From: Polynucleobacter tropicus
Lineage (GTDB): Bacteria; Pseudomonadota; Gammaproteobacteria; Burkholderiales; Burkholderiaceae
Reading direction: 5' to 3'
DNA length: 64,000 nt
Assembly: GCF_013307225.1 (NCBI RefSeq)
Contig: NZ_CP028942.1
Coordinates: 1,702,965 to 1,766,964, forward strand
Below the pieces are notes generated by a model that was not told the origin of the DNA, searched no databases, and saw only the letters and a program-made list of their open reading frames with translations. A program made the position numbers and the translations under genes. Of this stretch, positions 17,449 to 26,921 are shown in pieces. Each line of letters begins with the position of its first letter. Within the stretch, counting starts at the first letter, position 1.

Positions 17449-18681
17449 TTATTTCTTTGTACGCTTACGTTTTGCGGTTTCAGCGATACGCATACGCAAT
17501 GCATTGAGCTTGATGAAGCCGCCAGCATCAGCTTGGTTATAGGCGCCGCCGTCATCATCAAAAGTTGCGATAGTTTGATCAAACAAGGTATTTGCTGAAT
17601 CACGTGAAATCACAGAAACAGAACCCTTGTAGAGTTTCAAACGCACTACGCCATTTACCATCTGCTGGGTATGGTCAATCAAGGCTTGCAAAGCGATGCG
17701 CTCTGGAGCCCACCACAGACCGTTATAGATCAAGCTTGCATAACGTGGCATCAAATCATCTTTTAAGTGCGCTACTTCGCGATCTAACGTAATACTTTCA
17801 ATACCACGATGCGCTTTCAGCAAAATCGTGCCACCAGGAGTTTCATAGCAACCACGGCTCTTCATGCCGACGAAACGGTTTTCCACTAAGTCGAGACGGC
17901 CAATGCCGTGTTTGCCACCAAGGCGATTCAGCTCAGCCAATAATTCATGTGGCTTGTATGCCTTGCCGTTAATCGCGACAGGATCACCGGACTTAAATTC
18001 AATTTCAATAATTTCAGGGGCATCTGGAGCTTTTTCAGGAGACACCGTCCAACGCCACATAGATTCCTCAGCTTCGGCATTTGGATCTTCCAAATGACGG
18101 CCTTCATAGCTGATATGCAATAAGTTGGCATCCATGGAATAAGGCGAGCCACCTTGCTTGTGTTTCATTTCGACTGGAATGCCATGCTTCTCAGCGTAGG
18201 CCATCAACTTCTCACGAGAGAGGAGATCCCATTCACGCCATGGAGCAATCACTTTAATTCCTGGCTCTAAAGCGTAGTAACCCAATTCAAAGCGAACCTG
18301 GTCATTACCCTTGCCGGTAGCGCCGTGCGATACAGAATCCGCACCAGTTAAACGGGCAATTTCAATTTGACGTTTTGCGATTAGTGGGCGAGCGATCGAA
18401 GTGCCGAGTAAATACTCACCCTCATAAATCGTATTCGCACGGAACATCGGGAACACAAAGTCGCGCACAAATTCTTCACGCAAATCATCAATAAAAATAT
18501 TTTCTGGCTTGATACCAAATTGGAGTGCTTTGGCGCGCGCTGGCTCAAGCTCTTCGCCCTGACCCAAATCTGCAGTAAAAGTAACGATTTCACAGTCATA
18601 AGTATCTTGAAGCCACTTCAAGATCACACTGGTGTCGAGTCCACCGGAATACGCTAGTACGGCCTTTTTAATATCAGACAT
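17449..18681 (-). CDS. argG: Argininosuccinate synthase
   Basis: ArgG joins citrulline and aspartate using ATP. The 410-residue protein has the PP-loop [15 protein letters not shown] near the N-terminus, the [12 protein letters not shown] segment and the [16 protein letters not shown] motif of the type-1 enzymes. It ends in a basic KRKRTKK tail. argG follows argF on the same strand with a 63-base gap, so arginine steps 6 and 7 are encoded together; argH is not in the window. Confidence 0.98.
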   Translation of the reverse strand: MSDIKKAVLAYSGGLDTSVILKWLQDTYDCEIVTFTADLGQGEELEPARAKALQFGIKPENIFIDDLREEFVRDFVFPMFRANTIYEGEYLLGTSIARPLIAKRQIEIARLTGADSVSHGATGKGNDQVRFELGYYALEPGIKVIAPWREWDLLSREKLMAYAEKHGIPVEMKHKQGGSPYSMDANLLHISYEGRHLEDPNAEAEESMWRWTVSPEKAPDAPEIIEIEFKSGDPVAINGKAYKPHELLAELNRLGGKHGIGRLDLVENRFVGMKSRGCYETPGGTILLKAHRGIESITLDREVAHLKDDLMPRYASLIYNGLWWAPERIALQALIDHTQQMVNGVVRLKLYKGSVSVISRDSANTLFDQTIATFDDDGGAYNQADAGGFIKLNALRMRIAETAKRKRTKK

Positions 18682-18744
18682 GATTTCTTATTCAATAAAA
18701 ATTAACAAACAAATGACTCAATACTTTTTTACTACTCTTATTCC

Positions 18745-19692
18745 TTAATCCAAACGGCCGCAGAGCAGATACTCCATCAAAGCCTTTTGAACATGCAGAC
18801 GATTTTCCGCCTCTTCCCAAACAATACTTTGCGGACCATCAATCACGCCGGCAGAAACTTCTTCACCACGGTGCGCAGGTAGACAGTGCATAAATAAGGC
18901 ATTAGGCTTTGCGAGCGCCATTAACTCCTCATCAACCATCCAGTCTTTAAAAGCATTCATACGTAAAGTATTTTCAGCTTCATAGCCCATGCTGGTCCAA
19001 ACGTCCGTGGTCACCAAATCAGCGCCTTTGCATGCATCCTTGGGATCAGCGCAAATGGTTAGGTGTTTAGTAGCTTTACTGCTAAGGCGCGCTGGATCTA
19101 ATTGATAACCTTCGGGCGCGGAAAAGCGCAATTGAAAATCTAAGCATTCAGCCGCCTGAATCCAGGTGTAGGCCATGTTATTTGCATCGCCAACCCAAGC
19201 AACCGTTTTTCCCTGAATCGGTCCACGCGCTTCAACATAAGTAAAGATATCTGCGAGAACTTGGCACGGGTGATACTCATTGGTCAGACCATTAATCACC
19301 GGCACGCGAGAGTTCGAAGCAAAACGCTCAATAATTTCTTGTCCGAATGTGCGAATCATGATGATATCGGTCATTCTTGAAATAACCTGCGCAGCGTCCT
19401 CTACAGGCTCGCCACGACCTAATTGAGTATCACGGGTATTCAGATAAACCGCATGACCGCCAAGCTGGTGTATTCCCGCTTCAAATGAGAGACGCGTACG
19501 TGTTGAATGCTTCTCAAAAATCATTGCCAAAGTACGATCATGCAGCGGATGCCATGTCTCATAACTTTTAAATTTGGCTTTTAACCATGCCGATCTTTTC
19601 AGCAAGTAGTCATATTCTTCACGAGTGAGGTCAGCAAACTGCAGGTAGTGCTTGACCTGACCAGGCACTTGAGGCTTTGCCAGAGATGTCAT
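18745..19692 (-). CDS. argF: Ornithine carbamoyltransferase
   Basis: Makes citrulline from ornithine and carbamoyl phosphate. At 315 residues it has the carbamoyl-phosphate motif STRTRLSFE, the HPCQ motif (YHPCQVLADI) and the HCLPAHRGEEV catalytic cysteine loop. The 150-base region upstream carries several TTAAGC/GGCTTA sequences (19767, 19794, 19806) but no arginine box I can recognise. Confidence 0.98.
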   Translation of the reverse strand: MTSLAKPQVPGQVKHYLQFADLTREEYDYLLKRSAWLKAKFKSYETWHPLHDRTLAMIFEKHSTRTRLSFEAGIHQLGGHAVYLNTRDTQLGRGEPVEDAAQVISRMTDIIMIRTFGQEIIERFASNSRVPVINGLTNEYHPCQVLADIFTYVEARGPIQGKTVAWVGDANNMAYTWIQAAECLDFQLRFSAPEGYQLDPARLSSKATKHLTICADPKDACKGADLVTTDVWTSMGYEAENTLRMNAFKDWMVDEELMALAKPNALFMHCLPAHRGEEVSAGVIDGPQSIVWEEAENRLHVQKALMEYLLCGRLD

Positions 19693-19842
19693 AGTTGAGC
19701 TTTCTACTAAAGTTTTGGCTTGCTATTTTTTTCTTAAACCATTCAACTGCACGAAAATAGAACATTAAGCCATCTTACGGCCACCTCAGGCTGTTAAGCT
19801 AGAGGGCTTAGTACTACTTCTTATAAACATTCAAACGCCCAC

Positions 19843-20157
19843 TTGAACCACAAAACGCTTTTCATTCAAGGTATTACAACTTCTGGCAAACCGTTTCGGC
19901 CCAGCGATTGGGCGGAGCGTCTTTGCGGGGTTATGGCTACTTTTCGCCCACCCGGAGATTCGGGAGACCCTCGCTTCACTTATTCGCCCTATGTAAGACC
20001 AGTACTGATTGCAAAAGTGAAATGCGTTGTTATTGATACCAGACTAGGTGACCTCGACCCTAGAGCGCTAGACTTTGTCATGAACTTTGCCAAAGACAAC
20101 AACCTACCGATCGAAGAGGCTTGTGAGTTCAACCCAGCAACACCACCTCAGCCTTAA
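19843..20157 (+). CDS. DUF3579 domain-containing protein
   Basis: A 104-residue protein of the DUF3579 family, which is largely betaproteobacterial. The typical block FIQGITTSGKPFRPSDWAER followed by LCGVMATFRPPG and YSPYVRPVLI is present. Function unknown. No ATG is available before the conserved block; the start appears to be the TTG at 19843, 15 bases after a TATAAA. It is divergent from argF and converges with rpsT. Confidence 0.85.
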   Translation: MNHKTLFIQGITTSGKPFRPSDWAERLCGVMATFRPPGDSGDPRFTYSPYVRPVLIAKVKCVVIDTRLGDLDPRALDFVMNFAKDNNLPIEEACEFNPATPPQP

Positions 20158-20161
20158 AAAC

Positions 20162-20211
20162 AAAAACCCGCTCTGATGAGGAGCGGGCCTAGGTCGAAAT
20201 ACGTTTCGACC
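20162..20211 (-). terminator. Terminator of rpsT, with a second hairpin
   Basis: Two hairpins lie between the converging genes. CCCGCTC/GAGCGGG (20167-20187) is followed on the reverse strand by U5 and is a good terminator for rpsT. GGTCGAAA/TTTCGACC with a four-base loop (20192-20211) has no U-run and sits between rpsT and the terminator. The left hairpin also begins ten bases after the DUF3579 stop and may serve both genes. Confidence 0.8.
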
Positions 20212-20231
20212 AGCCTAAAACAAAAACTAAA

Positions 20232-20498
20232 TTACGCTGCCATCGCCTTAATAGCTGCAGACAAACGTGACTTTTGACGAGCCGCAGTATTTTTGTGAGC
20301 AATCTTTTTGTCAGCAATCTTGTCGATTGTTGATTGGGATGCTGCGAATACTTTTGCAGCAGCAGCTTTATCACCAGATTCGATCGCTTTACGAACTGCC
20401 TTAATGGAAGTACGGAGCTTTGAACGCAAGCTGGAATTGTGCTCGTTCTGTTTTACTGCCTGGCGTGCGCGCTTGCGCGCTTGTGCTGTATTGGCCAT
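20232..20498 (-). CDS. rpsT: 30S ribosomal protein S20
   Basis: S20 of 88 residues, helical and basic, with the standard start [20 protein letters not shown] and the C-terminal [20 protein letters not shown]. Monocistronic, with a probable promoter upstream and a terminator downstream; S20 genes are often autoregulated through their leader, but I see no specific element here. rpsT next to divergent murJ is a common order in beta- and gammaproteobacteria. Confidence 0.98.
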   Translation of the reverse strand: MANTAQARKRARQAVKQNEHNSSLRSKLRTSIKAVRKAIESGDKAAAAKVFAASQSTIDKIADKKIAHKNTAARQKSRLSAAIKAMAA

Positions 20499-20532
20499 CT
20501 TTAAACCTTGCCTCTATAAATTGCTAAATACG

Positions 20533-20561
20533 ATTAGTTAAATATCTTGCGACCTTGCCAA
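20533..20561 (-). promoter_or_regulatory. Candidate promoter of rpsT
   Basis: On the reverse strand TTGGCA (20561-20556) and ACTAAT (20538-20533) are separated by 17 bases, matching five and four of six consensus bases. Transcription would start near 20527, about 28 bases before the rpsT ATG. Confidence 0.4.
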
Positions 20562-20649
20562 TTTTGTAAGCAAGCTCGCCAAAACCCAAGATTTTACCTG
20601 AAAGGGGCAAAAAAGCCCAGTCAAACCATAAATAGGGGAAAATCGGCTC

Positions 20650-22203
20650 ATGAACCTGCTTTCCGCTGCCGCCAAGGTCAGCTCCCTTACCATGCTCTCC
20701 CGTATTACGGGGCTACTACGGGAGACCCTCATTGCCCGTAGCTTCGGGGCTTCAGAGTGGACAGACGCCTTTAATGTGGCTTTTAGGCTACCTAACCTGC
20801 TCCGACGACTATTCGCCGAGGGGGCCTTTTCACAGGCTTTTGTGCCCATTTTGGGCGAAATTTCCACAAATGAAGACCAAAATAAGGCCAAAATTCTCAT
20901 AAACGCGGTTGCCACCCTCCTATTTTGGGCTTTATTGCTGACAGTATTGGCAGGGGTTATTGGCGCCCCATTATTGATTTTGGTGATTGCCACCGGCTTT
21001 AGTGGCGGTCCAGCCTACGATGCGAGCGTTGTCATGACTCGGATCATGTTCCCCTACATTGGGCTCATTTCCATGGTGTCACTATCAGCCGGGATCTTAA
21101 ATACCTATCATCGTTTTGCGATTCCAGCATTTACACCCGTTCTCTTAAATCTCGCGCTGATAGGCAGCGCCATTTTCTTGGCGCCACATTTAGAACAACC
21201 AATTTATGCCCTGAGCATTGGCGTACTACTAGGTGGAGTTCTGCAATTAGGTATTCAAGCTCCATCTCTTGCACGCTTGGGTTTATTGCCGCGCATTGGT
21301 TTGCTACCAGGCGCAATTAAATCCGCATTCAACAATCCTGATGCAAGACGCGTTTTAAAACTTATGGGGCCCGCAGTCTTTGCCGTGTCTGTTGCACAAA
21401 TATCCCTCATCATCAATACCAACATTGCATCTCGCTTACAGGCCGGAAGTGTTTCATGGCTGTCATACGCTGATCGCTTAATGGAGTTTCCAACTGCCTT
21501 ACTTGGTGTAGCGCTTGGCACTGTTCTGTTACCGAGCCTCAGTAAAGCAAATGCCAAAAATGATTTGGTACATGCTGGCGAACTATTGGTATGGGGCCTA
21601 CAACTCACCCTCTTATTGGCGACGCCTTCTGCCATCGCGCTTTTCATTTTTGGCGAGCCCTTAGCGGCCGTTTTGTATCACTACGGAAAATTTAATGCTC
21701 TCGATGTGCTGATGACACAACGCGCTCTAGCAGCATATGGCGTTGGCTTAATTGGTTTAATTTTGGTAAAAATTTTGGCTCCTGGCTTTTACTCTCGCCA
21801 AGATATTCGTACGCCCGTCAAAATTGGCTTGGTTGTTCTAATTGCCACTCAGTTAGCAAACCTCGTTTTTGTACCTTGGCTCGGACATGCGGGTCTCGCT
21901 TTATCTGTCGGTACTGGTGCATGCTTAAATGCAGCACTACTGTGGATAGGCCTAAGCAAACGGGGCGCCCTTCCAAATGCTGCATGGCTCAAATATCTAG
22001 GGCAACTATTACTCGCCCTTATCCCATTTTCAGCAGTGCTTTTTTATGCGGCGACCGCCCATAACTGGATCGAGCTTCAAGCTCAACCCTGGACTCGCAT
22101 TGGCCTATTGGCATTATGGTTAACGGCTGCGGCCTTGGTTTACTTTGTTTCTTTGGCTTTGGTAGGAATTCGCTGGCAAAAATTCTTGCGTCATGCAAAA
22201 TAG
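20650..22203 (+). CDS. murJ: Lipid II flippase MurJ (MviN)
   Basis: MurJ moves lipid II across the inner membrane for peptidoglycan synthesis. The 517-residue protein shows the expected 14 or so membrane segments and the MATE-like MurJ signature at the N-terminus (SRITGLLRETLIARSFGAS, then DAFNVAFRLPNLLRRLFAEG, then AFVPIL). AGGGG precedes the ATG. It is divergent from rpsT and followed five bases later by the SirB1-family gene. Confidence 0.97.
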   Translation: MNLLSAAAKVSSLTMLSRITGLLRETLIARSFGASEWTDAFNVAFRLPNLLRRLFAEGAFSQAFVPILGEISTNEDQNKAKILINAVATLLFWALLLTVLAGVIGAPLLILVIATGFSGGPAYDASVVMTRIMFPYIGLISMVSLSAGILNTYHRFAIPAFTPVLLNLALIGSAIFLAPHLEQPIYALSIGVLLGGVLQLGIQAPSLARLGLLPRIGLLPGAIKSAFNNPDARRVLKLMGPAVFAVSVAQISLIINTNIASRLQAGSVSWLSYADRLMEFPTALLGVALGTVLLPSLSKANAKNDLVHAGELLVWGLQLTLLLATPSAIALFIFGEPLAAVLYHYGKFNALDVLMTQRALAAYGVGLIGLILVKILAPGFYSRQDIRTPVKIGLVVLIATQLANLVFVPWLGHAGLALSVGTGACLNAALLWIGLSKRGALPNAAWLKYLGQLLLALIPFSAVLFYAATAHNWIELQAQPWTRIGLLALWLTAAALVYFVSLALVGIRWQKFLRHAK

Positions 22204-22208
22204 GACGT

Positions 22209-23051
22209 ATGCCAACACAACAGCTCGACTACTTCACTTCTTTAGTTACTGAAGATGAACACTTTCCGCTAACGGAAGCCGCTATCGCAGTGGCACAACA
22301 TGCATACCCAGATCTTGATGTTCAAGGCGTGCTTGATCAGCTTGATGAAATGGGTAATAAATTAAAAGCGCGGATTACTCCAGATACATCGCCTGTTCAG
22401 CGCCTACAAATTTTGAAACACTTTTTTTATACCGAGCTAGGCTTTGGTCCTAACCCAAATGATTTTTATGCCCCTGAAAATTCTTACTTGCACTACGTGC
22501 TTGAAAATCGTCGTGGCATTCCAATCTCTTTGGCAATTTTGATGATGGAGCTTGGACAGCAAATTGGTTTGAAGATCCGTGGCGTTTCTTTTCCAAATCA
22601 CTTCATGATGCGCATCTCCTTGCAACAAGGTGAAGTGATCATGGACCCCCTTACTGGTGAATCCCTTTCTAAAAACCAGTTGCAAGAAATGCTTGACCCA
22701 TATCTTGATGCCAAGGGCTATCGAGGTGAGCTCAGCCTCCCACTAAACATCTTCTTGCGGGCCTCCAGCCCTAGAGAAATCCTCTCTAGATTCCTGAGAA
22801 ACCTCAAAATGATCTACTCAGAGCATGAGCGCTGGGAGCGTTTATTAGGAATTCAAGAACGCCTTGTGATTTTGTTACCCGATTCAATTGAAGAGATTCG
22901 AGATCGCGGCCTGATCTTTGCGCAGCTAGAGTATCTAAGGCCTGCCTTAGAAGATATGCATCGCTACCTAAGCGAAGTGCCAGAAGCGGAAGATGCTAGC
23001 GATATACGCGAGCACATCGCAACATTGGAAAGCCAGACAAAGTTGCACTAA
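22209..23051 (+). CDS. SirB1 family (transglutaminase-like/TPR) protein
   Basis: A 280-residue soluble protein of the SirB1/YchA type: a transglutaminase-like N-terminal domain with HYVLENRRGIPISLAILMME and GVSFPNHFMMRI, followed by a C-terminal helical repeat region (RWERLLGIQERLVILLPDSI). It has no cysteine at all, so it cannot be a cysteine-dependent transglutaminase or protease; family members generally look non-catalytic. I use ATG 22209, preceded by TAGGA; an open frame upstream runs into murJ. Probably cotranscribed with murJ. Function unknown. Confidence 0.85.
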   Translation: MPTQQLDYFTSLVTEDEHFPLTEAAIAVAQHAYPDLDVQGVLDQLDEMGNKLKARITPDTSPVQRLQILKHFFYTELGFGPNPNDFYAPENSYLHYVLENRRGIPISLAILMMELGQQIGLKIRGVSFPNHFMMRISLQQGEVIMDPLTGESLSKNQLQEMLDPYLDAKGYRGELSLPLNIFLRASSPREILSRFLRNLKMIYSEHERWERLLGIQERLVILLPDSIEEIRDRGLIFAQLEYLRPALEDMHRYLSEVPEAEDASDIREHIATLESQTKLH

Positions 23052-23065
23052 GAAGGATGCATTAC

Positions 23066-23095
23066 GCCAAACGGGATTTTGTTTGGCTAGTTTTT
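23066..23095 (+). terminator. Terminator after the murJ-SirB1 unit
   Basis: Stem GCCAAAC/GTTTGGC with an eight-base loop, then TAG and TTTTT. The T-run overlaps the last codons of the converging dedA gene. Confidence 0.75.
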
Positions 23096-23734
23096 CTTGG
23101 GTTGAAAAATCTTAAAGAGTGCTGCCAAAAATACCGGCACTGCAGCTGCGCCTATACCTACCAAAACAATGACGTTTAGGTTTTGGCGAATAAACGGAAT
23201 GTTGCCAAAGAAATATCCCGCAATGACCAAACCAAACACCCAAAGAGCTGCGCCCGTAATATTGAATAACTGAAAGCGCGAAAAGTTCATTTCAGATACG
23301 CCAGCAATAAATGGCGCAAAGGTACGAATGATCGGCAGAAAACGCGCAAGAATAATTGTCTTGCCGCCATGCTTCTCATAAAAAGCATGGGTCTTTAATA
23401 AAGCTCCTTGATCAATCCAGCGAGACTGACTGCTAAATACTTTTTTACCAATCCATCGACCAATGAAATAGTTCACTGTGTTGCCCGCAATCGCGGCAAA
23501 TAACAAACCAAAACATAAAGTCCAAAGATTGAAGTGCTCTGTTGCGCAATAGGCGCCAGCAATAAAGAGCAAAGAATCGCCCGGCAAGAATGGCGCGACA
23601 ACTAAACCCGTTTCCGCAAATACGATCGCAAAGAGCAAACCGTATGCCCAAGGGCCATATTGAGAAATAACGACATCTAAATGGCGATCAATATGCAGCA
23701 ATAAGTCACTCAACTGCAACAGGGCATCAATCAA
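23087..23734 (-). CDS. DedA family membrane protein
   Basis: Inner-membrane DedA/VTT-domain protein, a family implicated in undecaprenyl-phosphate or lipid recycling and membrane homeostasis. Signature segments are visible: FAETGLVVAPFLPGDSLLF, AGNTVNYFIGRWIGKK and the functional ARFLPIIRTFAPFIAG block with its two arginines. Five or six hydrophobic segments. I choose a TTG start at 23734 (LIDALLQLSDLLLHIDRHLD, 215 residues) because GGAGAGC lies just upstream; the in-frame ATG at 23809 would overlap the divergent miaA gene and add 25 residues unlike the family. Confidence 0.88.
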   Translation of the reverse strand: MIDALLQLSDLLLHIDRHLDVVISQYGPWAYGLLFAIVFAETGLVVAPFLPGDSLLFIAGAYCATEHFNLWTLCFGLLFAAIAGNTVNYFIGRWIGKKVFSSQSRWIDQGALLKTHAFYEKHGGKTIILARFLPIIRTFAPFIAGVSEMNFSRFQLFNITGAALWVFGLVIAGYFFGNIPFIRQNLNVIVLVGIGAAAVPVFLAALFKIFQPKKN

Positions 23735-23754
23735 CTTGCTCTCCAAAAATAGGT

Positions 23755-23784
23755 TTGATGGGCATATTAACAGGCTCTTATAAT
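23755..23784 (+). promoter_or_regulatory. Strong sigma-70-type promoter of miaA
   Basis: TTGATG (23755-23760, four of six) and a perfect TATAAT (23779-23784) are 18 bases apart. The predicted start point is at 23790-23792, which coincides with the first ATG of miaA, so the message may be leaderless. Confidence 0.6.
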
Positions 23785-23789
23785 GACTT

Positions 23790-24800
23790 ATGCAAACTGA
23801 ACTACACATTCAGCCTATGCAGTCATCAGTAAGTAATCCAATACTTTGTATTGTGGGTCCGACTGGTGCTGGCAAAACCCATCTCGCCATGTCGCTGGCG
23901 GAATATGCCAAATCTATTGGCTTGACCATAGAACTCATCAGCATGGATTCGGCATTGGTCTATCGCGGTTTAGATATTGGCAGTGCAAAACCCACTAAAG
24001 CAGAACAAGCAGCAGTAACACATCACCTAATAGATATTCTTGAACCGACTGAAGTCTACTCAGCGGCGCGGTTTGCAAAAGATGCAAAGCGACTTTGTTC
24101 AGAAATAGAGAGCAGGGGGCATATTCCCGTTATTGTTGGGGGCACCATGCTCTACTGGAGAGCGTGGGCATATGGTCTATCGTCATTGCCACCTGCAAAT
24201 CCCGAGATTCGCGAACGATTAGATAAAGAGGGCAAACGTATCGGTTGGCCCGCCATGCACGCCAAACTGGCTGCAATCGATCCAGAAACCGCCATGCGTC
24301 TAGAGCCAAATGATTCGCAACGAGTACAACGCGCACTCGAGGTTTACGAAATTGCTGGCAAAACAATGTCAACCTTGTTGGCAGAATCGCCCAGTGAAGA
24401 TGGCAGAGAAGGTTCCGACATTCCCGATTGGATCAACTTGGTCTCGCTAGAGCCTAGCGATCGTAAGCGACTGCATCAAAATTTGGAAAAGCGTTTTGAT
24501 GAAATGCTGACTGCTGGGTTTTTGGAAGAAGTAAGGCTCTTGCGAAAAAATCCAGAACTACACGCAGACTTACCTGCGATACGATCAGTTGGATATCGCC
24601 AAGCCTGGGAGTTTCTGAATGGTGAAATCGATGCAGAGCAAATGCGTTACAAAGCATTGGCTGCAACAAGGCAATTGGGAAAACGCCAACTTACTTGGCT
24701 CAGAGCTATCTCAGGAAGAAATACATTCGATCCCTTCAACCCAATTGAGATGAAGGCAGCCCTAGATTATTGCAAAAACAGTTTGAAGACGATTGCTTAG
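23790..24800 (+). CDS. miaA: tRNA dimethylallyltransferase
   Basis: MiaA adds a dimethylallyl group to N6 of A37 in tRNAs that read UNN codons. The 336-residue product has the P-loop GPTGAGKTH, the [20 protein letters not shown] substrate motif, the [11 protein letters not shown] region and a C-terminal [16 protein letters not shown] block with [11 protein letters not shown]. Either ATG 23790 or ATG 23817 ([14 protein letters not shown]) could be the start; neither has a Shine-Dalgarno, and the promoter position fits leaderless use of 23790. Its stop overlaps the converging purM stop by four bases. Confidence 0.97.
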   Translation: MQTELHIQPMQSSVSNPILCIVGPTGAGKTHLAMSLAEYAKSIGLTIELISMDSALVYRGLDIGSAKPTKAEQAAVTHHLIDILEPTEVYSAARFAKDAKRLCSEIESRGHIPVIVGGTMLYWRAWAYGLSSLPPANPEIRERLDKEGKRIGWPAMHAKLAAIDPETAMRLEPNDSQRVQRALEVYEIAGKTMSTLLAESPSEDGREGSDIPDWINLVSLEPSDRKRLHQNLEKRFDEMLTAGFLEEVRLLRKNPELHADLPAIRSVGYRQAWEFLNGEIDAEQMRYKALAATRQLGKRQLTWLRAISGRNTFDPFNPIEMKAALDYCKNSLKTIA

Positions 24801-25849
24801 ATAACAATGGTTTGCGGGGCATCCTTTGGGCGCTCCACAACTTCACCTACAGTCCATGCTTTTAAGCCTTGAGCAATCAGTGATTTAATTGCTGCATCAG
24901 CCTGGGTTGGCGACACAATCACCACCATACCAATACCGCAGTTAAATACTCGGACCATTTCCGCATCAGCAACGCCACCCTTCATTTGCAACCAGCGGAA
25001 GAGTTCGGGTAACTGCCAGCTATCACGATGCAATACTGCTTGGGTATTTTCAGGCAACACACGTGGCACGTTATCTACTAAACCGCCACCAGTAATGTGT
25101 GCCATGCCTTTCACATCGATTTCAGAAATTAATTTCAGAAGAGGCTTCACATAAATTTCTGTTGGAGCCATCACTACATCGCCCAATGAACGACCGCCCA
25201 AATCATCGGTCGGCTTTGCACCAGCGCGTTCAATAATTTTTCGAACTAATGAGTAACCATTGGAATGAGCGCCACTAGATCCAATTGCCAGTACTACGTC
25301 GCCAGGAACAATGGTGTTACCAGTAATGATTTTTGATTTCTCAACCGCGCCCACAGCAAAACCTGCTAGGTCATATTCACCCGGAGGATACATTCCAGGC
25401 ATCTCAGCAGTTTCACCACCAATCAATGCGCAACCAGATAATTCGCATCCTTTAGCAATACCGCCAACTACTGTTGCCGCAGTCTCCACGGAGAGCTTGC
25501 CGCAAGCAAAATAATCCAAGAAAAATAATGGCTCGGCACCTTGAACCAAAATGTCATTCACGCTCATGGCCACCAAATCTTGACCGATGGTATCGTGACG
25601 ATTCCACTCAAAAGCCAAGCGTAGCTTTGTGCCTACTCCGTCAGTACCCGAGACCAAAACCGGCTCTTTATAGCGCTTCGGAACCTCAAAAAGAGCACCA
25701 AAGCCACCAATTCCGGCCAAAACACCCTCGCGCATGGTTTTCTTAGCCAAAGGCTTAATGCGATCGACTAAATCATCCCCAGCGTCAATATCAACACCCG
25801 CATCACGGTAGGAAAGGCCTTTTGAAGAAGAATTGGTAGAAGAAGTCAT
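24797..25849 (-). CDS. purM: Phosphoribosylformylglycinamidine cyclo-ligase
   Basis: PurM (AIR synthetase) closes the imidazole ring in purine synthesis. The 350-residue protein begins [18 protein letters not shown], continues with [27 protein letters not shown] and [11 protein letters not shown], and has the [16 protein letters not shown] motif. Length is normal. It is divergent from perM, with the perM-hda order behind it as in many Burkholderiales. Confidence 0.98.
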   Translation of the reverse strand: MTSSTNSSSKGLSYRDAGVDIDAGDDLVDRIKPLAKKTMREGVLAGIGGFGALFEVPKRYKEPVLVSGTDGVGTKLRLAFEWNRHDTIGQDLVAMSVNDILVQGAEPLFFLDYFACGKLSVETAATVVGGIAKGCELSGCALIGGETAEMPGMYPPGEYDLAGFAVGAVEKSKIITGNTIVPGDVVLAIGSSGAHSNGYSLVRKIIERAGAKPTDDLGGRSLGDVVMAPTEIYVKPLLKLISEIDVKGMAHITGGGLVDNVPRVLPENTQAVLHRDSWQLPELFRWLQMKGGVADAEMVRVFNCGIGMVVIVSPTQADAAIKSLIAQGLKAWTVGEVVERPKDAPQTIVI

Positions 25850-25921
25850 ATCTGGGCTGGAATATTAGTAAAAAATGCTACTGGGTCAGTAGAATCATTG
25901 AATTCTAGAGGATTACTCGTA

Positions 25922-26911
25922 ATGGCTGAAATTTTTACCCCATTTTTGACCGCATTCATCCTGGCATATGCCCTGCGACCCGTTTGCCTATGGCTTGAAA
26001 AACACCGCCTCCCCCGTGGTCTTGCCGCCGGCTTAGCGGTCCTTTTTGGGCTTGGCCTCATTTTTTTCATTCTCAGCCTGTTTGTTGGACTCCTTAAATA
26101 CGAAATCCCCCTAATTCGCACCCAGATTCCAAGCTGGATCAATAACACCCAAACTTGGCTTGGTCCAAAGCTGACTGAGTTGCATATTAATTTTGATTGG
26201 GCATCACTCAAAGTCGACGCCATTCAAAAAATTACAACGCACATTAATGACAATGCCGACACATTAATGAGTTCCGCACTCGACACTGTTTTGCTATCAG
26301 GTAGCTCAGTCATTGCTGGATTTGTAAATGCAATTCTGATTATCTTTGTGATGTTTTACTTGTTAATTGACTGGACACATTTCTTTGGTTTACTCAGAAC
26401 CATTGTTCCAGTGCGCGCTCAAGATACAGTTCATCACCTTGCGATGCATACCGATGGTTTGTTATCGCAATACTTACGCGGCATGTTGATTGTGGTTTCT
26501 ATTATGGCGGTCTACTATAGCTCTGGACTAGCATTGATCGGCGTTAAAGGCGCTGTCGCATTAGGCGTATTCACAGCCTTCATGATTGTGATTCCATATA
26601 TCGGAATCACTTTAGGTTTAAGTCTAACAATCATCTCCGCGCTTTTGCAGTTCGGCCCACATACAGAAGTCATTGGAGTCCTCGTTCTTTTCGGCATTGG
26701 GCAGTTCATCGAAGGATTCTTCCTAACTCCACGCCTAGTGGGTGAGCGCATCGGCCTACACCCTGTAGCCGTATTGTTTGCATTGCTTTTATTTGGAAAA
26801 CTTTTTGGCTTCTTTGGCGTTCTCCTGGCGCTGCCCATCAGTGCGGTGAGTTTGGTATTGGTTAAATACTTATGGTCCGTTTACACACAAAGCACTTGGT
26901 ATCAAAAATAA
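25922..26911 (+). CDS. AI-2E family transporter (PerM-like)
   Basis: Membrane protein of 329 residues in the AI-2E/PerM (UPF0118) family, predicted permeases of unclear substrate. Seven or so hydrophobic segments are visible, with the family C-terminal blocks FTAFMIVIPYIGITLG, FIEGFFLTPRLVGERIGLHP and FGFFGVLLALPISA. I use ATG 25922, preceded by AGAGGA with nine bases of spacing; a TTG at 25898 is also in frame. Compared with my memory of the family the N-terminus is slightly short before TPFLTAFILAYALRP, so the frame upstream could in principle be used. Followed by hda after ten bases. Confidence 0.88.
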   Translation: MAEIFTPFLTAFILAYALRPVCLWLEKHRLPRGLAAGLAVLFGLGLIFFILSLFVGLLKYEIPLIRTQIPSWINNTQTWLGPKLTELHINFDWASLKVDAIQKITTHINDNADTLMSSALDTVLLSGSSVIAGFVNAILIIFVMFYLLIDWTHFFGLLRTIVPVRAQDTVHHLAMHTDGLLSQYLRGMLIVVSIMAVYYSSGLALIGVKGAVALGVFTAFMIVIPYIGITLGLSLTIISALLQFGPHTEVIGVLVLFGIGQFIEGFFLTPRLVGERIGLHPVAVLFALLLFGKLFGFFGVLLALPISAVSLVLVKYLWSVYTQSTWYQK

Positions 26912-26921
26912 TTTCGTTTTA

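Noticed and set aside
19765..19812. Repeated TTAAGC/GGCTTA sequences between argF and the DUF3579 gene as an arginine operator
   Set aside because: They do not match an ArgR box, spacing is irregular and the copies are short enough to be chance.
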